From Akkermansiaceae bacterium (GTDB lineage: Bacteria; Verrucomicrobiota; Verrucomicrobiia; Verrucomicrobiales; Akkermansiaceae): a stretch of 64,000 nucleotides of DNA. The translations under genes were made by a program, and so were the position numbers. The DNA is taken from the NCBI GenBank assembly GCA_015062055.1, contig SUVK01000006.1, positions 21,070 through 85,069 on the forward strand. The letters run 5' to 3'. Shown here in pieces: positions 26,035 to 34,522 of the stretch (position 1 is the stretch's first letter; each line of letters opens with the position of its first letter). The notes beneath the pieces are model-generated. The model ran no database searches. It was not told the origin of the DNA and saw only the letters and a list, made by a program, of their open reading frames with translations.

Positions 26035-26045
26035 CCTATCGCACA

Positions 26046-26657
26046 ATGAGCATCCTCGGTATTATTGACTACGGAGCCGGCAATTTGGCCAGCGTGTGCA
26101 ACTCTTTCCGCGCTATCGGGATAGAGGCCACACTGGTACGCAGACCGCAAGAAATGGAGGGGCTTACCCACTTGGTACTGCCCGGGGTGGGGGCTTTCGG
26201 CGATTGCGCTACGGCATTAGTCAAGCAGGGATTATCAGACGTCATACGCAGCTGGATTTCAGAGAATAAGCCGTTCTTAGGCATTTGTATCGGTTACCAA
26301 ATACTGTTTGAAAGCAGCGAAGAAACCCCGGGGGCCAAAGGCTTGGGAGTATTCAAAGGGCATGTGCGCCGTTTTTCTGACACCGGGCTCAAAATACCCC
26401 ACATGGGGTGGAACTCTGTTACCCCGACCACCCCAACGCACCCGATATGGGCAGATATGGGAGAAGCACCCTACTTTTACTACGTACATTCATATTACCC
26501 GGAACCGGCAGATAAGGGGATAATAGCAGCAACCAGCGTATACGGCGACACCTATGCCGCAGCCGTTATCAAAGGACGCCTTATCGCTACTCAATTTCAC
26601 CCCGAAAAAAGCCAGCTCCAAGGGTTACGACTTCTTAAAAACTTTATTACCTTATAA
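26046..26657 (+). CDS. hisH: Imidazole glycerol phosphate synthase, glutaminase subunit HisH
   Basis: A 203-residue class I glutamine amidotransferase that feeds ammonia to HisF. Features: IIDYGAGNLASV at the N-terminus, the nucleophile loop FLGICIGYQILFE (Cys81), PHMGWNSV and ATQFHPEKSQ with the catalytic His-Glu pair. The frame is open upstream into hisB, but this ATG gives the family N-terminus. hisF is not adjacent; the next gene is an LptF/G-type permease starting six bases later. Confidence 0.95.
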   Translation: MSILGIIDYGAGNLASVCNSFRAIGIEATLVRRPQEMEGLTHLVLPGVGAFGDCATALVKQGLSDVIRSWISENKPFLGICIGYQILFESSEETPGAKGLGVFKGHVRRFSDTGLKIPHMGWNSVTPTTPTHPIWADMGEAPYFYYVHSYYPEPADKGIIAATSVYGDTYAAAVIKGRLIATQFHPEKSQLQGLRLLKNFITL

Positions 26658-26663
26658 CATACA

Positions 26664-27911
26664 GTGAAAACGCTCGATCGCTACATACTCAAACAGCTAC
26701 TATTTGTCACCTTTTTAGGGGTGTTATCGCTTACACTGCTGATGCTGCTGGGGCAATTATTCAAAGAGCTGCATAGCCTTTTGGTAGAAAGTGGAGCACC
26801 GCCCTCCATAGTGGTAGACTTCATCTTGCAAGTCATCCCCTTCTCTCTCACATTTACCGTACCATGGGGGTTCTTGACGGCGGTTCTCTTGGTATATGGG
26901 CGTTTGGCTGCAGACAACGAACTGACCTCTATGCGTATGGCGGGGCTTAGTTTGTGGCGACTCAGCATGCCGGCTATCGGTATGGGGATTGCGTTATCAG
27001 CCTTGTGTTACTACATAAATATAGAAGTAGCCCCGAGAGGAAAAAATGCCATGACAGAACTCGTGGTGAACGCCGCCTTAGAAAACCCTAAAAACCTGCT
27101 TCATAACAGCCAAGGACAAACAAAGTTTGACGGGGCCAAACTATTGATTAATGGAAAAAAAGACGGCAAGTTAATGGGAGTGAGTGTATACCCTCTGCCC
27201 GGTGGCAATGGTGATTCTAACGTCATGGGGATGGGCGGGTGCATTGCTGCTCACGCAGAATCTGCCGAAATCGGCGATTACGATTATCAAACCCATATTC
27301 TTCACTTGACCTTCTATAATATTACCTTCGAATACAATGAAGATAAACAAGGTAATGTGGTATATATGCCCTTCATCAATGAATTCCCGATGAAGTTGCA
27401 AATCCCGGTGCCCAAGCGAAAAATGAAATCTAACCGCTACACCAATGCCGAGATAGCGGATCTGCTTGAACAGTGGGACTTTGTACGCCATACCAACCCC
27501 GAGGCTATGGAGCAATACTCAAAGGCAGCAGCACAAACCTCGCCTTTCCCCTGTGCATCTAACCTTTGGAGCGCTGCTGTAGAAGACAGCAAATATCTCC
27601 ATAAAGGCATGACAAAGAAGAACGAACGAGAATTCCGCACCGAAGGCGTCAAGCGAGCCTCGTTCTCACTGGCATGCTTCGTATTCTCGCTCATAGGTGT
27701 GCCACTTGCCATCACGGCCAGGCGGCGCGACACCTCTACAGGTTTTGCCATCGGCATTATGGTAGCAGCCTTATATTTCGTAGCATTGGTATTCTGCGAA
27801 ACCTCTCGCAAGTCGGGGGGAATAACGCCCTACATTTTGCTGTGGCTGCCCAACGTACTGGGTATAGCCTTTGCCATATGGCAACACGCCAAAGCAAAGT
27901 ATAGAGGCTGA
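26664..27911 (+). CDS. LptF/LptG family permease (YjgP/YjgQ)
   Basis: A 415-residue inner-membrane protein starting with GTG (MKTLDRYILKQLLFVTFLGV). The family layout is seen: three N-terminal helices with VPWGFLTAVLLVYGRLAADNELTSMRMAG, a periplasmic beta-jellyroll part (about 110-310) and three C-terminal helices from about residue 330. In E. coli LptF and LptG together with the ATPase LptB extract LPS from the inner membrane. Only one permease gene is present here; LptF and LptG cannot be told apart by eye. It lies between hisH and an NlpC/P60 gene with one- to six-base gaps. Confidence 0.85.
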   Translation: MKTLDRYILKQLLFVTFLGVLSLTLLMLLGQLFKELHSLLVESGAPPSIVVDFILQVIPFSLTFTVPWGFLTAVLLVYGRLAADNELTSMRMAGLSLWRLSMPAIGMGIALSALCYYINIEVAPRGKNAMTELVVNAALENPKNLLHNSQGQTKFDGAKLLINGKKDGKLMGVSVYPLPGGNGDSNVMGMGGCIAAHAESAEIGDYDYQTHILHLTFYNITFEYNEDKQGNVVYMPFINEFPMKLQIPVPKRKMKSNRYTNAEIADLLEQWDFVRHTNPEAMEQYSKAAAQTSPFPCASNLWSAAVEDSKYLHKGMTKKNEREFRTEGVKRASFSLACFVFSLIGVPLAITARRRDTSTGFAIGIMVAALYFVALVFCETSRKSGGITPYILLWLPNVLGIAFAIWQHAKAKYRG

Positions 27912-27912
27912 T

Positions 27913-28638
27913 ATGAAGTATCTTTTCCCAGCGATAGCGCTCATTCTTTTGGGTGGTTGCCGTACAAGCCATCGTGGTGCTCCGCCACCGGTCATCCCGG
28001 CTCCGGCAGAGTACGTCACCCGTGCGCAAGCTATACAAACGGCTAAAGCCTACACCGGCTTGAATTGGCAGGCAGAAAAACGCCACAGCTTACATGGGAC
28101 CGACCCGAACGGGCAATGGGTAGACACCCCGGATGCCGCAGCAGCCACAACATTGGGCTCTGCCATGTGGTGGCAATGTGGTAACAACATCGGTATGCCA
28201 TACAAATGGGGCGGTTTCGACACCCCTCAACAATTTTGCGAACGTCTGCAAAATGATAGTATTGTGTATGCCGGAGATTACGCATCGGCGGCCAAAATCG
28301 AGGGTGGTGACAATGCCGTAAGCCAATATGCAGCCGGCATCGACTGCTCGGGCTTAGTATCTCGGTGCTGGAGACTCGAGCGCCCGTATTCTACACGAGA
28401 GCTGGGGGCCCTCTGCACCCAACTACCCGACTTCTCCGCGCTACAACCGGGAGACATTGCGCTGAAACCGGGTACTCATGTCATTCTCTTCACAGGGTGG
28501 GCAGATAAAAACAAAAGCAGTTTTTACGCGATAGAAGCCGGCGGAGTACCACACTGGAAGTGCTATTGCTACCGCATCAACATTGCTACATTGAAAAGGC
28601 TCGGCTACACCCCCCATCGATACAAAAACATACGCTGA
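27913..28638 (+). CDS. NlpC/P60-like lipoprotein
   Basis: A 241-residue protein starting MKYLFPAIALILLGGCRTSH with lipobox at Cys16. The catalytic Cys145 is in AGIDCSGLVSRCW and His189 in KPGTHVILFTG, with an acidic residue in YAIEAGG after it, the order of NlpC/P60 cysteine peptidases. These usually cut peptidoglycan stem peptides. The domain is divergent, with an insertion between the N-terminal part and the Cys. The ATG comes one base after the permease stop, so the two are co-transcribed. A strong terminator follows. Confidence 0.78.
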   Translation: MKYLFPAIALILLGGCRTSHRGAPPPVIPAPAEYVTRAQAIQTAKAYTGLNWQAEKRHSLHGTDPNGQWVDTPDAAAATTLGSAMWWQCGNNIGMPYKWGGFDTPQQFCERLQNDSIVYAGDYASAAKIEGGDNAVSQYAAGIDCSGLVSRCWRLERPYSTRELGALCTQLPDFSALQPGDIALKPGTHVILFTGWADKNKSSFYAIEAGGVPHWKCYCYRINIATLKRLGYTPHRYKNIR

Positions 28639-28682
28639 GCCACATTCACCCCCTCCTCCATTTAAGCTCAAAAAGGGCACTG

Positions 28683-28718
28683 AAAAACCCTTTCCGCTTA
28701 TCAGGCGGAAAGGGTTTT
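28683..28718. terminator. Bidirectional terminator
   Basis: AACCCTTTCCGC (28686-28697) pairs with GCGGAAAGGGTT (28705-28716), flanked by A on the left and T on the right, between the convergent NlpC/P60 and L25 genes. Confidence 0.85.
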
Positions 28719-28744
28719 GTATAATATAGATAAATAAGGGGGAA

Positions 28745-29299
28745 TTAGGGCTTCACAACGGAAGCAAGAACAACCGTACCGTTGAACGGGGTCGTTACAT
28801 TGGCGGGCAATTCAAGCTGAGCCAGACGGAAGGACTCACCCATCTTGACGGCACTGATGTCGCCGCTTACGCAGCAGGGGATATCCTTAACAGCGCACTT
28901 AACGGGCATCTCGTGTACAATCTGGTGTACAACACCACCCATACCAACACCAACGGGGGTACCTGTAAGCTTAACAGCAACCTTGGTCTTAACAACGGTG
29001 TCGGGAGTCACAGCCTCAAAGTCGAGGTGAGTGGTAGCATCGGTCAAGAAGCAGCGCTGCACATCCTTAACCATGGCCAAAACCTCGGTACCATCGAGAT
29101 TAAGCTTTACGAGAACGCTATCAGAATCAGCAGCGTTAAGGAAAGCACGTACGTCAGAAACCTTGGCTTGAACGTTGATATTGCCTTCAACAGCCGGGCC
29201 ATAGATAACGCCGGGTACATAACCCTGAGCGCGCAGAGCGTTGAGCTTACCGGAACCGATAACCTCGCGCTTCGTCACATTGAGTGTAAGAGTCGTCAT
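28745..29299 (-). CDS. rplY: 50S ribosomal protein L25 (CTC type)
   Basis: A 184-residue protein that binds 5S rRNA. The N-terminal L25 domain (LTLNVTKREVIGSGKLNALR, GYVPGVIYG) is followed by a C-terminal TL5/CTC domain (HEMPVKCAVKDIPCCVSGDI), so it is the long form. The frame extends 38 codons upstream, but MTTLTLNV at 29299 is the normal start. Upstream lies a GC-rich inverted-repeat region (29352-29413) and a TTGACA box (29437-29442), suggesting a leader of about 100 bases with a 5' hairpin, possibly for self-regulation. Confidence 0.95.
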   Translation of the reverse strand: MTTLTLNVTKREVIGSGKLNALRAQGYVPGVIYGPAVEGNINVQAKVSDVRAFLNAADSDSVLVKLNLDGTEVLAMVKDVQRCFLTDATTHLDFEAVTPDTVVKTKVAVKLTGTPVGVGMGGVVHQIVHEMPVKCAVKDIPCCVSGDISAVKMGESFRLAQLELPANVTTPFNGTVVLASVVKP

Positions 29300-29351
29300 A
29301 ATGATGAAACTATGTTTGAAATTGTGTTTTGTCTGAGTTCTTCCGACGTCG

Positions 29352-29413
29352 GTGCGCGATAATGTCACCCGCCGGGCTTGTCTCACTCCGCCACTAGGCG
29401 CGAGTGGGCGCAC
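29352..29413 (-). promoter_or_regulatory. Structured leader or control element of rplY
   Basis: A nine-pair hairpin with one bulged base joins 29384-29392 and 29397-29406 (loop 29393-29396). It is enclosed by GTGCGC (29352-29357) and GCGCAC (29408-29413), with a small CCC/GGG stem at 29368-29376, giving a possible three-way junction. A TTGACA (29437-29442) with a weak CATTCT 17 bases on would start transcription near 29407, at the base of the hairpin. Confidence 0.5.
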
Positions 29414-29470
29414 AGAATGCCATTTTTATTAAGAAATGTCAAGCGAAATCGCATTTCTCACAAAAAATTA

Positions 29471-29499
29471 TTGCAATAATGCTAAAATTTTGATAGATA
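29471..29499 (+). promoter_or_regulatory. Promoter of the DUF3313-like lipoprotein gene
   Basis: TTGCAA (29471-29476), 17-base spacer, TAGATA (29494-29499); the ATG at 29508 is eight bases on. Confidence 0.55.
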
Positions 29500-29507
29500 T
29501 GGGCCAT

Positions 29508-30275
29508 ATGATGAAGAGAACATTAACTATTGCTCTGGCAGTGTGTAGCATGGCAATGGTAGCATGCAAACAAACCTTGGTATCAGAAAGCGGCCTTTAC
29601 AATGTCGAGTTGAAAAGGCACCCGAAAGTGTTAGCGGATGGGATTTGGACATGGGGCAAAGGGAATCCTTATGCCCGGCAGAAATCCGGCAAGATATACA
29701 TACACCCCTTGGACGTATCAAAAGTAAGCAGAGAGCATGCGAAAGCCTCTCGCGTGATGGTGGTGCAGATGCAAGATTACATGGTACAGTCCATAGCAGC
29801 AGAGTTGAAAGAGCTCAACAAAGCAAATAAAACGAACTGGGTATTGACGACGAATCCGGCCGAGGCAGATGTAAGCATACGCACGGCAATCGTAAAGTTT
29901 GTACCGCAAAAGCCCAAATTGAAAGCCGTATCTGCCATTGGCAGCACTGTAACAGGGGTGCCCGGAGTCTCCAAATTAATGGGAATCATTGCCGATGGCA
30001 ACATTGTTATAGAGGGTACAATGAGAGATGCCCGAACCGGCCAACTGTTTCTGGCATTCAAAGACGCCAACCGTAAAACGGTGCGCCTTTACTCTGACGA
30101 AGCCTACACAGAGACCGGCAACGCAGATGCCAACCTCAAAGAATGGGCTAAAAACATAGCTTCCGTTGTACGTTTGAGCGCCTACGACAAATTGGGCAAC
30201 AGCACACTACAACAAAAAGCAGAAGAGCGCTCCTATTTCAGCGTATTCTCACAAGCTGTATCTGATTCATTCTGA
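29508..30275 (+). CDS. DUF3313/DUF4410-like lipoprotein
   Basis: A 255-residue exported protein starting MMKRTLTIALAVCSMAMVAC, with lipobox Cys20. The mature part contains KIYIHPLDVSKVSREH, ADVSIRTAIVKFVPQ, a hydrophobic glycine-rich stretch (STVTGVPGVSKLMGIIADG) and VIEGTMRDARTGQLFLAF, an arrangement like the DUF3313/DUF4410 lipoprotein families of unknown function. The frame opens earlier, but signal peptide and promoter support 29508. RNase R follows 14 bases later; no functional link is evident. Confidence 0.65.
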   Translation: MMKRTLTIALAVCSMAMVACKQTLVSESGLYNVELKRHPKVLADGIWTWGKGNPYARQKSGKIYIHPLDVSKVSREHAKASRVMVVQMQDYMVQSIAAELKELNKANKTNWVLTTNPAEADVSIRTAIVKFVPQKPKLKAVSAIGSTVTGVPGVSKLMGIIADGNIVIEGTMRDARTGQLFLAFKDANRKTVRLYSDEAYTETGNADANLKEWAKNIASVVRLSAYDKLGNSTLQQKAEERSYFSVFSQAVSDSF

Positions 30276-30289
30276 AGCCGGGCAAAGGG

Positions 30290-32527
30290 ATGCCGAATCA
30301 TCCGGAGAACAACGATTTAGAAAACCGACTGACTGCCTACTTACGACAGCCACGGTATGAGGCTCAAGATGCATCTGCAATCGCGCGGGGCTTAGGCGTA
30401 TCCTCTGCAGAGCGCCCTGCTCTGCGCGCTTTGCTGAAAGAGTGGCAACAGAGCGGCAAACTGGTGAGACTGCGCCAAGCGCGTTTCGTACTTCGAGCCG
30501 TGGCGGACACGCCGCTTGTGGGGCGCATACGCCAACTTCCTAAAGGAAAACTCTTGTTTATAGCCGATGCCGCCGGGCAACCAGTACTGAAAAAACTAAC
30601 TGATGAAGACAGCACCGGCCCCATAGAACTACCGGTCCAACCCCACCGAGATGGCGGGGCCATGGATGGGGATCTTGTAAAAGTTACCATACGGCGCAAT
30701 GCCCCCCGAGCTTATGGTCGCCGCAAAGGCAAACCACAGCCCGAGGAGCTGTCTCTAGAAGTTAGAGTAGATGAGATTATCGAGCGTCGACGTGATACGT
30801 GGGTGGGCATTTATCGGGCCGGGGGACGCTATGGTTATTTGATGGGAGACGGCAAAAGCGCTCCCGAAAGCGTACGCATTGCAGAACCTCCGCCCGCCAA
30901 TTTGCAATCTGGTATGGTAATTTCAGCACGTATCATCAATTATCCTATCGGCAAGATGGCTGCCACTGCAGCTATCGAAAAAGTGCTGGGGTGGCCGGAC
31001 GATACAGGTGTAGATATCACCACCATCATACACCGTTACACACTGAGGGAAAACTTCCCCACAGCTGTACTGAAAGAAGCGGAGCAATTGAGCGACAATA
31101 TACCGTCAGATGAATACAGCCGCCGCGATGATTGGCGCAGGGAAATCGTTTTCACCATAGACCCGGCTTCCGCACGAGATTACGATGATGCCATTTGCGT
31201 AAAAGAGCTTTCTAAAGACAGCTGGGAGCTCGCCGTACACATTGCAGACGTAAGCTACTATGTTAAGCCCGATAGCGAGATGGACCGCGAAGCCTACATG
31301 CGCGGCAACTCCACATACTTACCGGACCGCGTATTACCCATGCTGCCACCGAGATTGAGCGATAATCTTTGCTCACTGCGCGCCGGCGAAGATAGGCTGA
31401 CCAAGCTGTGTCTGATGAGAATCAACCGCAAGGGCGAGGTCTTTCGGGCAGAGTTTCGCAATGCGGTCATATGCTCCCGCTGCCGACTTGATTACGGCAT
31501 GGCATTGGCCGTTATTGAAGGGCGCAACAGCACTCAAGACGCAGAGGTAGATGCAGCCATCAAAACAGCGCACAAACTTGCTACCGTTTTGCGGCAAAAA
31601 CGCATGAAAAAAGGTGCGCTCGACCTGGAAGTTCCCGAGCTCAATTTGATACTCACCCCGCAAGGTAAGGTAGAAAGCGTAGAGACAACACGCAGTGATG
31701 CGGCGCATCAAATGATAGAAGAGTTTATGCTTGCCGCCAACGAGGCCGTGGCGCATGCTCTCACAGCAAGTATAACCCCCACCATTTATCGAGTACATGA
31801 AGAACCCGACCCGGCAAAACTGCAAAGTTTTGCAAACACCGCACGCAGCTATGGTCTACAAGTGGGCACCCTCAATTCACGAGATGAATTAAAACGAGTG
31901 ATCGAGCAAATACGCGGGCATGAAAATGAGCAAATTCTCACGACAGCCCTGCTACGCTCCATGATGCGAGCCTGCTATTCAACTCGGGCACTGGGGCACT
32001 TCGGGTTGGCTAAAACAGATTACTGTCACTTTACAAGCCCAATACGGCGCTATGCAGACCTACTGGTTCACCGTGGGTTCGATCGGCTCATATTCGGCAA
32101 AAATGCCCGTATTCACCTGCCGCACATGGGGCAATTGGTTGCTATGGCAGAGCATATTTCAGAAACGGAGCGCAACTCTGCTGCAGCCGAAAATGAAGCA
32201 AAACAAACGAAACTCGCCCAATTTTTGGCAGACGAGTGCGACAGTCAATCCCCGAGAGTTTGGGACGGCATCATTACAGACGCCTACCCGCAAGGATTTG
32301 CCGTAGAGGTTCCTGCCCTTCAAATGAAAGGTTTTGTCGGTGGCGAAGAGCTAGAAAACGCCTACGGCGCGAGGTGGTTCTTTGAGCAACACACCCGCCG
32401 ATGGACATCTACCGATGGTCGCTACCTGCTGCCGGGCGATACCCTGAAGCTTATTCCCTGTAATGTTGACACAGTTTGTCGCTTTATCGATTTTCGCCCG
32501 GCCGAAGCATCAGAAATCAAAGCGTAA
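30290..32527 (+). CDS. rnr: Ribonuclease R
   Basis: A 745-residue 3'-5' exoribonuclease that degrades structured RNA. Order: winged-helix N-terminus (ASAIARGLGVSSAERPALR), two cold-shock domains, the RNB catalytic domain with IDPASARDYDDAICVKEL (metal-binding Asp residues) and the signatures RGNSTYLPDRVLPMLPPRLS and FTSPIRRYADLLVHR, and a C-terminal S1 domain (DGIITDAYPQGFAVEVP). No long basic tail. Its last 18 bases overlap the convergent outer-membrane protein gene. Confidence 0.95.
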   Translation: MPNHPENNDLENRLTAYLRQPRYEAQDASAIARGLGVSSAERPALRALLKEWQQSGKLVRLRQARFVLRAVADTPLVGRIRQLPKGKLLFIADAAGQPVLKKLTDEDSTGPIELPVQPHRDGGAMDGDLVKVTIRRNAPRAYGRRKGKPQPEELSLEVRVDEIIERRRDTWVGIYRAGGRYGYLMGDGKSAPESVRIAEPPPANLQSGMVISARIINYPIGKMAATAAIEKVLGWPDDTGVDITTIIHRYTLRENFPTAVLKEAEQLSDNIPSDEYSRRDDWRREIVFTIDPASARDYDDAICVKELSKDSWELAVHIADVSYYVKPDSEMDREAYMRGNSTYLPDRVLPMLPPRLSDNLCSLRAGEDRLTKLCLMRINRKGEVFRAEFRNAVICSRCRLDYGMALAVIEGRNSTQDAEVDAAIKTAHKLATVLRQKRMKKGALDLEVPELNLILTPQGKVESVETTRSDAAHQMIEEFMLAANEAVAHALTASITPTIYRVHEEPDPAKLQSFANTARSYGLQVGTLNSRDELKRVIEQIRGHENEQILTTALLRSMMRACYSTRALGHFGLAKTDYCHFTSPIRRYADLLVHRGFDRLIFGKNARIHLPHMGQLVAMAEHISETERNSAAAENEAKQTKLAQFLADECDSQSPRVWDGIITDAYPQGFAVEVPALQMKGFVGGEELENAYGARWFFEQHTRRWTSTDGRYLLPGDTLKLIPCNVDTVCRFIDFRPAEASEIKA

Positions 32528-33250
32528 GCCCGCGCGGATTTCGTGCACCCCCCATTCCGGGGCTTTTACGCTAGGACTATGGCGTTCCCATTCGTGACGA
32601 GCTTCAGGGCGAGCGGTAGAAGAGCTGAATTGATACCCAATCTCAAGGCTTGTTCTCTCTCCCAATTGGTAATTAAGCCCCGCATATGCCGCATATTTGA
32701 ACCCTGCCACGGTATCCGTTTGCTCCGGGTCACTGTAATATGTACCATCATACGGGTCATAGTATCCATCGTACGGATAGTAATCTAACGCCAAGCTCTG
32801 GATATCGAGCCCGGCTTTTACACCGGCAGCCAAGCTCAAACGCTCTGTAACCGGCAACTGTACACGGTAACCGACCATCAACGAAAAAGTATTGCGGTCA
32901 TACTCGTACTCAAAATATCTTGGTCTGTGATGCCCATACAACATCATTTCGACATCTCCGCCGCCACCGCCTATTGCAACATCGACCGTTAATGCTTGGT
33001 ATTTCGTAAATCGGTATGCATATTCAAACTCGATTTGCGCTAAATCGCAATCATACAGCTCATCCTCCGAATTGTTGCTGATTCCGTAGGAGAGATTGAA
33101 TGCAAATTGGTGAGGACTTGCCTCCGGCTCTGCCACCTGCATCGTAATGTGATGCAGCAGGCTATCATCTACCACTTCGCCAGGTACCGGCTCTACGGCT
33201 GCACTTGCCATCGCCCCTACTACACTTATTGCCCATATTGTTTTCTTCAT
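32510..33250 (-). CDS. Outer-membrane beta-barrel protein
   Basis: A 246-residue protein with signal peptide MKKTIWAISVVGAMASAA and alternating amphipathic strands, rich in Tyr, to the end. The C-terminal strand EIRAGLRFDF ends in Phe, typical for barrels inserted by the BAM complex. The middle has an acidic, Tyr/Asp/Gly-rich loop near residues 155-175. No specific family is recognised. It overlaps the 3' end of rnr and diverges from the first ankyrin gene. Confidence 0.7.
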   Translation of the reverse strand: MKKTIWAISVVGAMASAAVEPVPGEVVDDSLLHHITMQVAEPEASPHQFAFNLSYGISNNSEDELYDCDLAQIEFEYAYRFTKYQALTVDVAIGGGGGDVEMMLYGHHRPRYFEYEYDRNTFSLMVGYRVQLPVTERLSLAAGVKAGLDIQSLALDYYPYDGYYDPYDGTYYSDPEQTDTVAGFKYAAYAGLNYQLGERTSLEIGYQFSSSTARPEARHEWERHSPSVKAPEWGVHEIRAGLRFDF

Positions 33251-33338
33251 AAAATCTATTTGTTTTCCATATATTTACCAAATCATTAACCGTTTTACAA
33301 GCATAAATAAATTTATTTTGAAAAAAATCATTATAGAG

Positions 33339-33366
33339 TTGACAATTCCTATTATAATAGTATAAA
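33339..33366 (+). promoter_or_regulatory. Promoter of the first ankyrin gene
   Basis: TTGACA (33339-33344), 16-base spacer, TATAAA (33361-33366). The ATG is 30 bases on and is preceded by AAAGGA, a rare Shine-Dalgarno-like site in this window. Confidence 0.7.
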
Positions 33367-33396
33367 TAAAATCAACAACCGAAAGGAATAACAAAT

Positions 33397-33864
33397 ATGA
33401 AGAAATCGATTTACACAGCAGTTGTAGGGGCCCTGCTTTGTGGGGCGATAATAACGCCGCAAGTAACAGCAGATGAGGGATTTAACCACCCGAAGCGTCA
33501 AGTATTACGCGCAGCACGGGGTGGGGATGCCGAATTGAAGGCACTGTTGAATCGAGGGGTTAATATTAACGCGACCGATGAAGATGGAGAAACGGCACTC
33601 ATGGAAGCCGCAGATAGTCGCAACGCGGAAACTGTGAGAGTCTTGATAGCCAACGGCGCTAATGTCAATGCTGCAGATGAAGACGGAGAAACGGCATTGA
33701 TGATTGCAGCAGACGAAGGCAACGCAGAAGTAGTACGCCTCCTCATAGAAGCCGGCGCCAATGTAAACGCACGCGATGAAGACGGAGAAACGGCCCTCGA
33801 CAAAGCAATCGACGAGAGAAACCACCAAGTAGCCGAGCAGCTTCGCGCAGCCGGGGCGAGATGA
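33397..33864 (+). CDS. Exported ankyrin-repeat protein 1
   Basis: A 155-residue protein with signal peptide MKKSIYTAVVGALLCGAIIT and predicted cleavage after VTA. The mature part is three to four ankyrin repeats with very similar units, such as VNAADEDGETALMIAADEGN. Each unit keeps the acidic DEDGETAL phrase. Ankyrin repeats bind proteins. The gene has its own promoter and terminator, and is a close paralogue of the next gene. Partner unknown; the periplasm is the likely place. Confidence 0.85.
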   Translation: MKKSIYTAVVGALLCGAIITPQVTADEGFNHPKRQVLRAARGGDAELKALLNRGVNINATDEDGETALMEAADSRNAETVRVLIANGANVNAADEDGETALMIAADEGNAEVVRLLIEAGANVNARDEDGETALDKAIDERNHQVAEQLRAAGAR

Positions 33865-33891
33865 CAGATAGCACAAACAATCAATTTTCAA

Positions 33892-33916
33892 AGCTCGGGG
33901 TTTCCCGAGCTTTTTT
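33892..33916 (+). terminator. Intrinsic terminator between two ankyrin genes
   Basis: AGCTCGGG (33892-33899), loop GTTT, CCCGAGCT (33904-33911), then a run of T. Confidence 0.85.
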
Positions 33917-33947
33917 GTTTAACGAGCTAACAATTTGGAAGTTAGAA

Positions 33948-33976
33948 TTGACGCAACGGCATTCATTCTGTATAAA
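33948..33976 (+). promoter_or_regulatory. Promoter of the second ankyrin gene
   Basis: TTGACG (33948-33953), 17-base spacer and TATAAA (33971-33976). Leader about 20 bases to the ATG at 34003. Confidence 0.7.
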
Positions 33977-34002
33977 ATGGCGACACAACATCCCATAACA
34001 GA

Positions 34003-34473
34003 ATGAAAGAACTTATCATCTACAACATTATTGCAGCAGCATTGGCCGGGGCTGTGCTGATACCTCTGGCAGCAGCAACCAACACCGGTTTTAAGAACGA
34101 TAAAGAAGAAATTTATCATGCAGCCCGACAAGGAGGCGAAGAGCTCCGCGCGATTATGGCAGAAGGGCTTAGCATAAACACCATTGATGAGCAGGGGAAA
34201 ACAGCACTCATGGATGCAGCTGATAATAATGAAGAAAAAATCGTGCAAATACTCATCAGTAACGGGGCCAATGTGAACATGCAAGATGAGAAAGGCGAAA
34301 CTGCCCTTATGCTTGCGGCCGAAGACGGCTCTACTAATATCGTTTGCCTGCTTTTAGATGCAGATGCCGACCCTAAAATTCGTGATAGAAAAGGCGAAAC
34401 GGCATTGCAAAAGGCAGAAAATGCGGGGCACAGCGATACCGCCGGGTTTATTGGCCGTGCCGGCAACAACTAA
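34003..34473 (+). CDS. Exported ankyrin-repeat protein 2
   Basis: A 156-residue paralogue of the protein encoded just upstream. It has a signal-like N-terminus (MKELIIYNIIAAALAGAVLI, small residues before NTGF) and three to four ankyrin units, such as INTIDEQGKTALMDAADNNE and VNMQDEKGETALMLAAEDGS. The two proteins align from the signal peptide through the last repeat, so the pair arose by tandem duplication, but promoters and repeats have since diverged. Function unknown. Confidence 0.83.
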   Translation: MKELIIYNIIAAALAGAVLIPLAAATNTGFKNDKEEIYHAARQGGEELRAIMAEGLSINTIDEQGKTALMDAADNNEEKIVQILISNGANVNMQDEKGETALMLAAEDGSTNIVCLLLDADADPKIRDRKGETALQKAENAGHSDTAGFIGRAGNN

Positions 34474-34480
34474 GGACTTC

Positions 34481-34512
34481 ATCACGGCAGTCTTACATAA
34501 GACTGCCGTGAT
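34481..34512. repeat. Perfect 14-base inverted repeat
   Basis: Arms 34481-34494 and 34499-34512 enclose the loop ACAT, between the convergent ankyrin and nadE genes. No T run follows on either strand, so it is at best an atypical terminator. Confidence 0.6.
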
Positions 34513-34522
34513 AAAAACTGTA

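Noticed and set aside
25884..26045. Longer open frame in front of hisH overlapping hisB
   Set aside because: The extension is a shadow of hisB in another frame; the HisH N-terminus is at 26046.
29352..29413. Possible tRNA or small structured RNA gene upstream of rplY
   Set aside because: It lacks tRNA arms such as a T-loop and a CCA end; it is better explained as a leader structure.
33560..33860. Possible CRISPR-like or satellite repeat
   Set aside because: The repeated DNA is in frame and encodes ankyrin units; there are no spacers.
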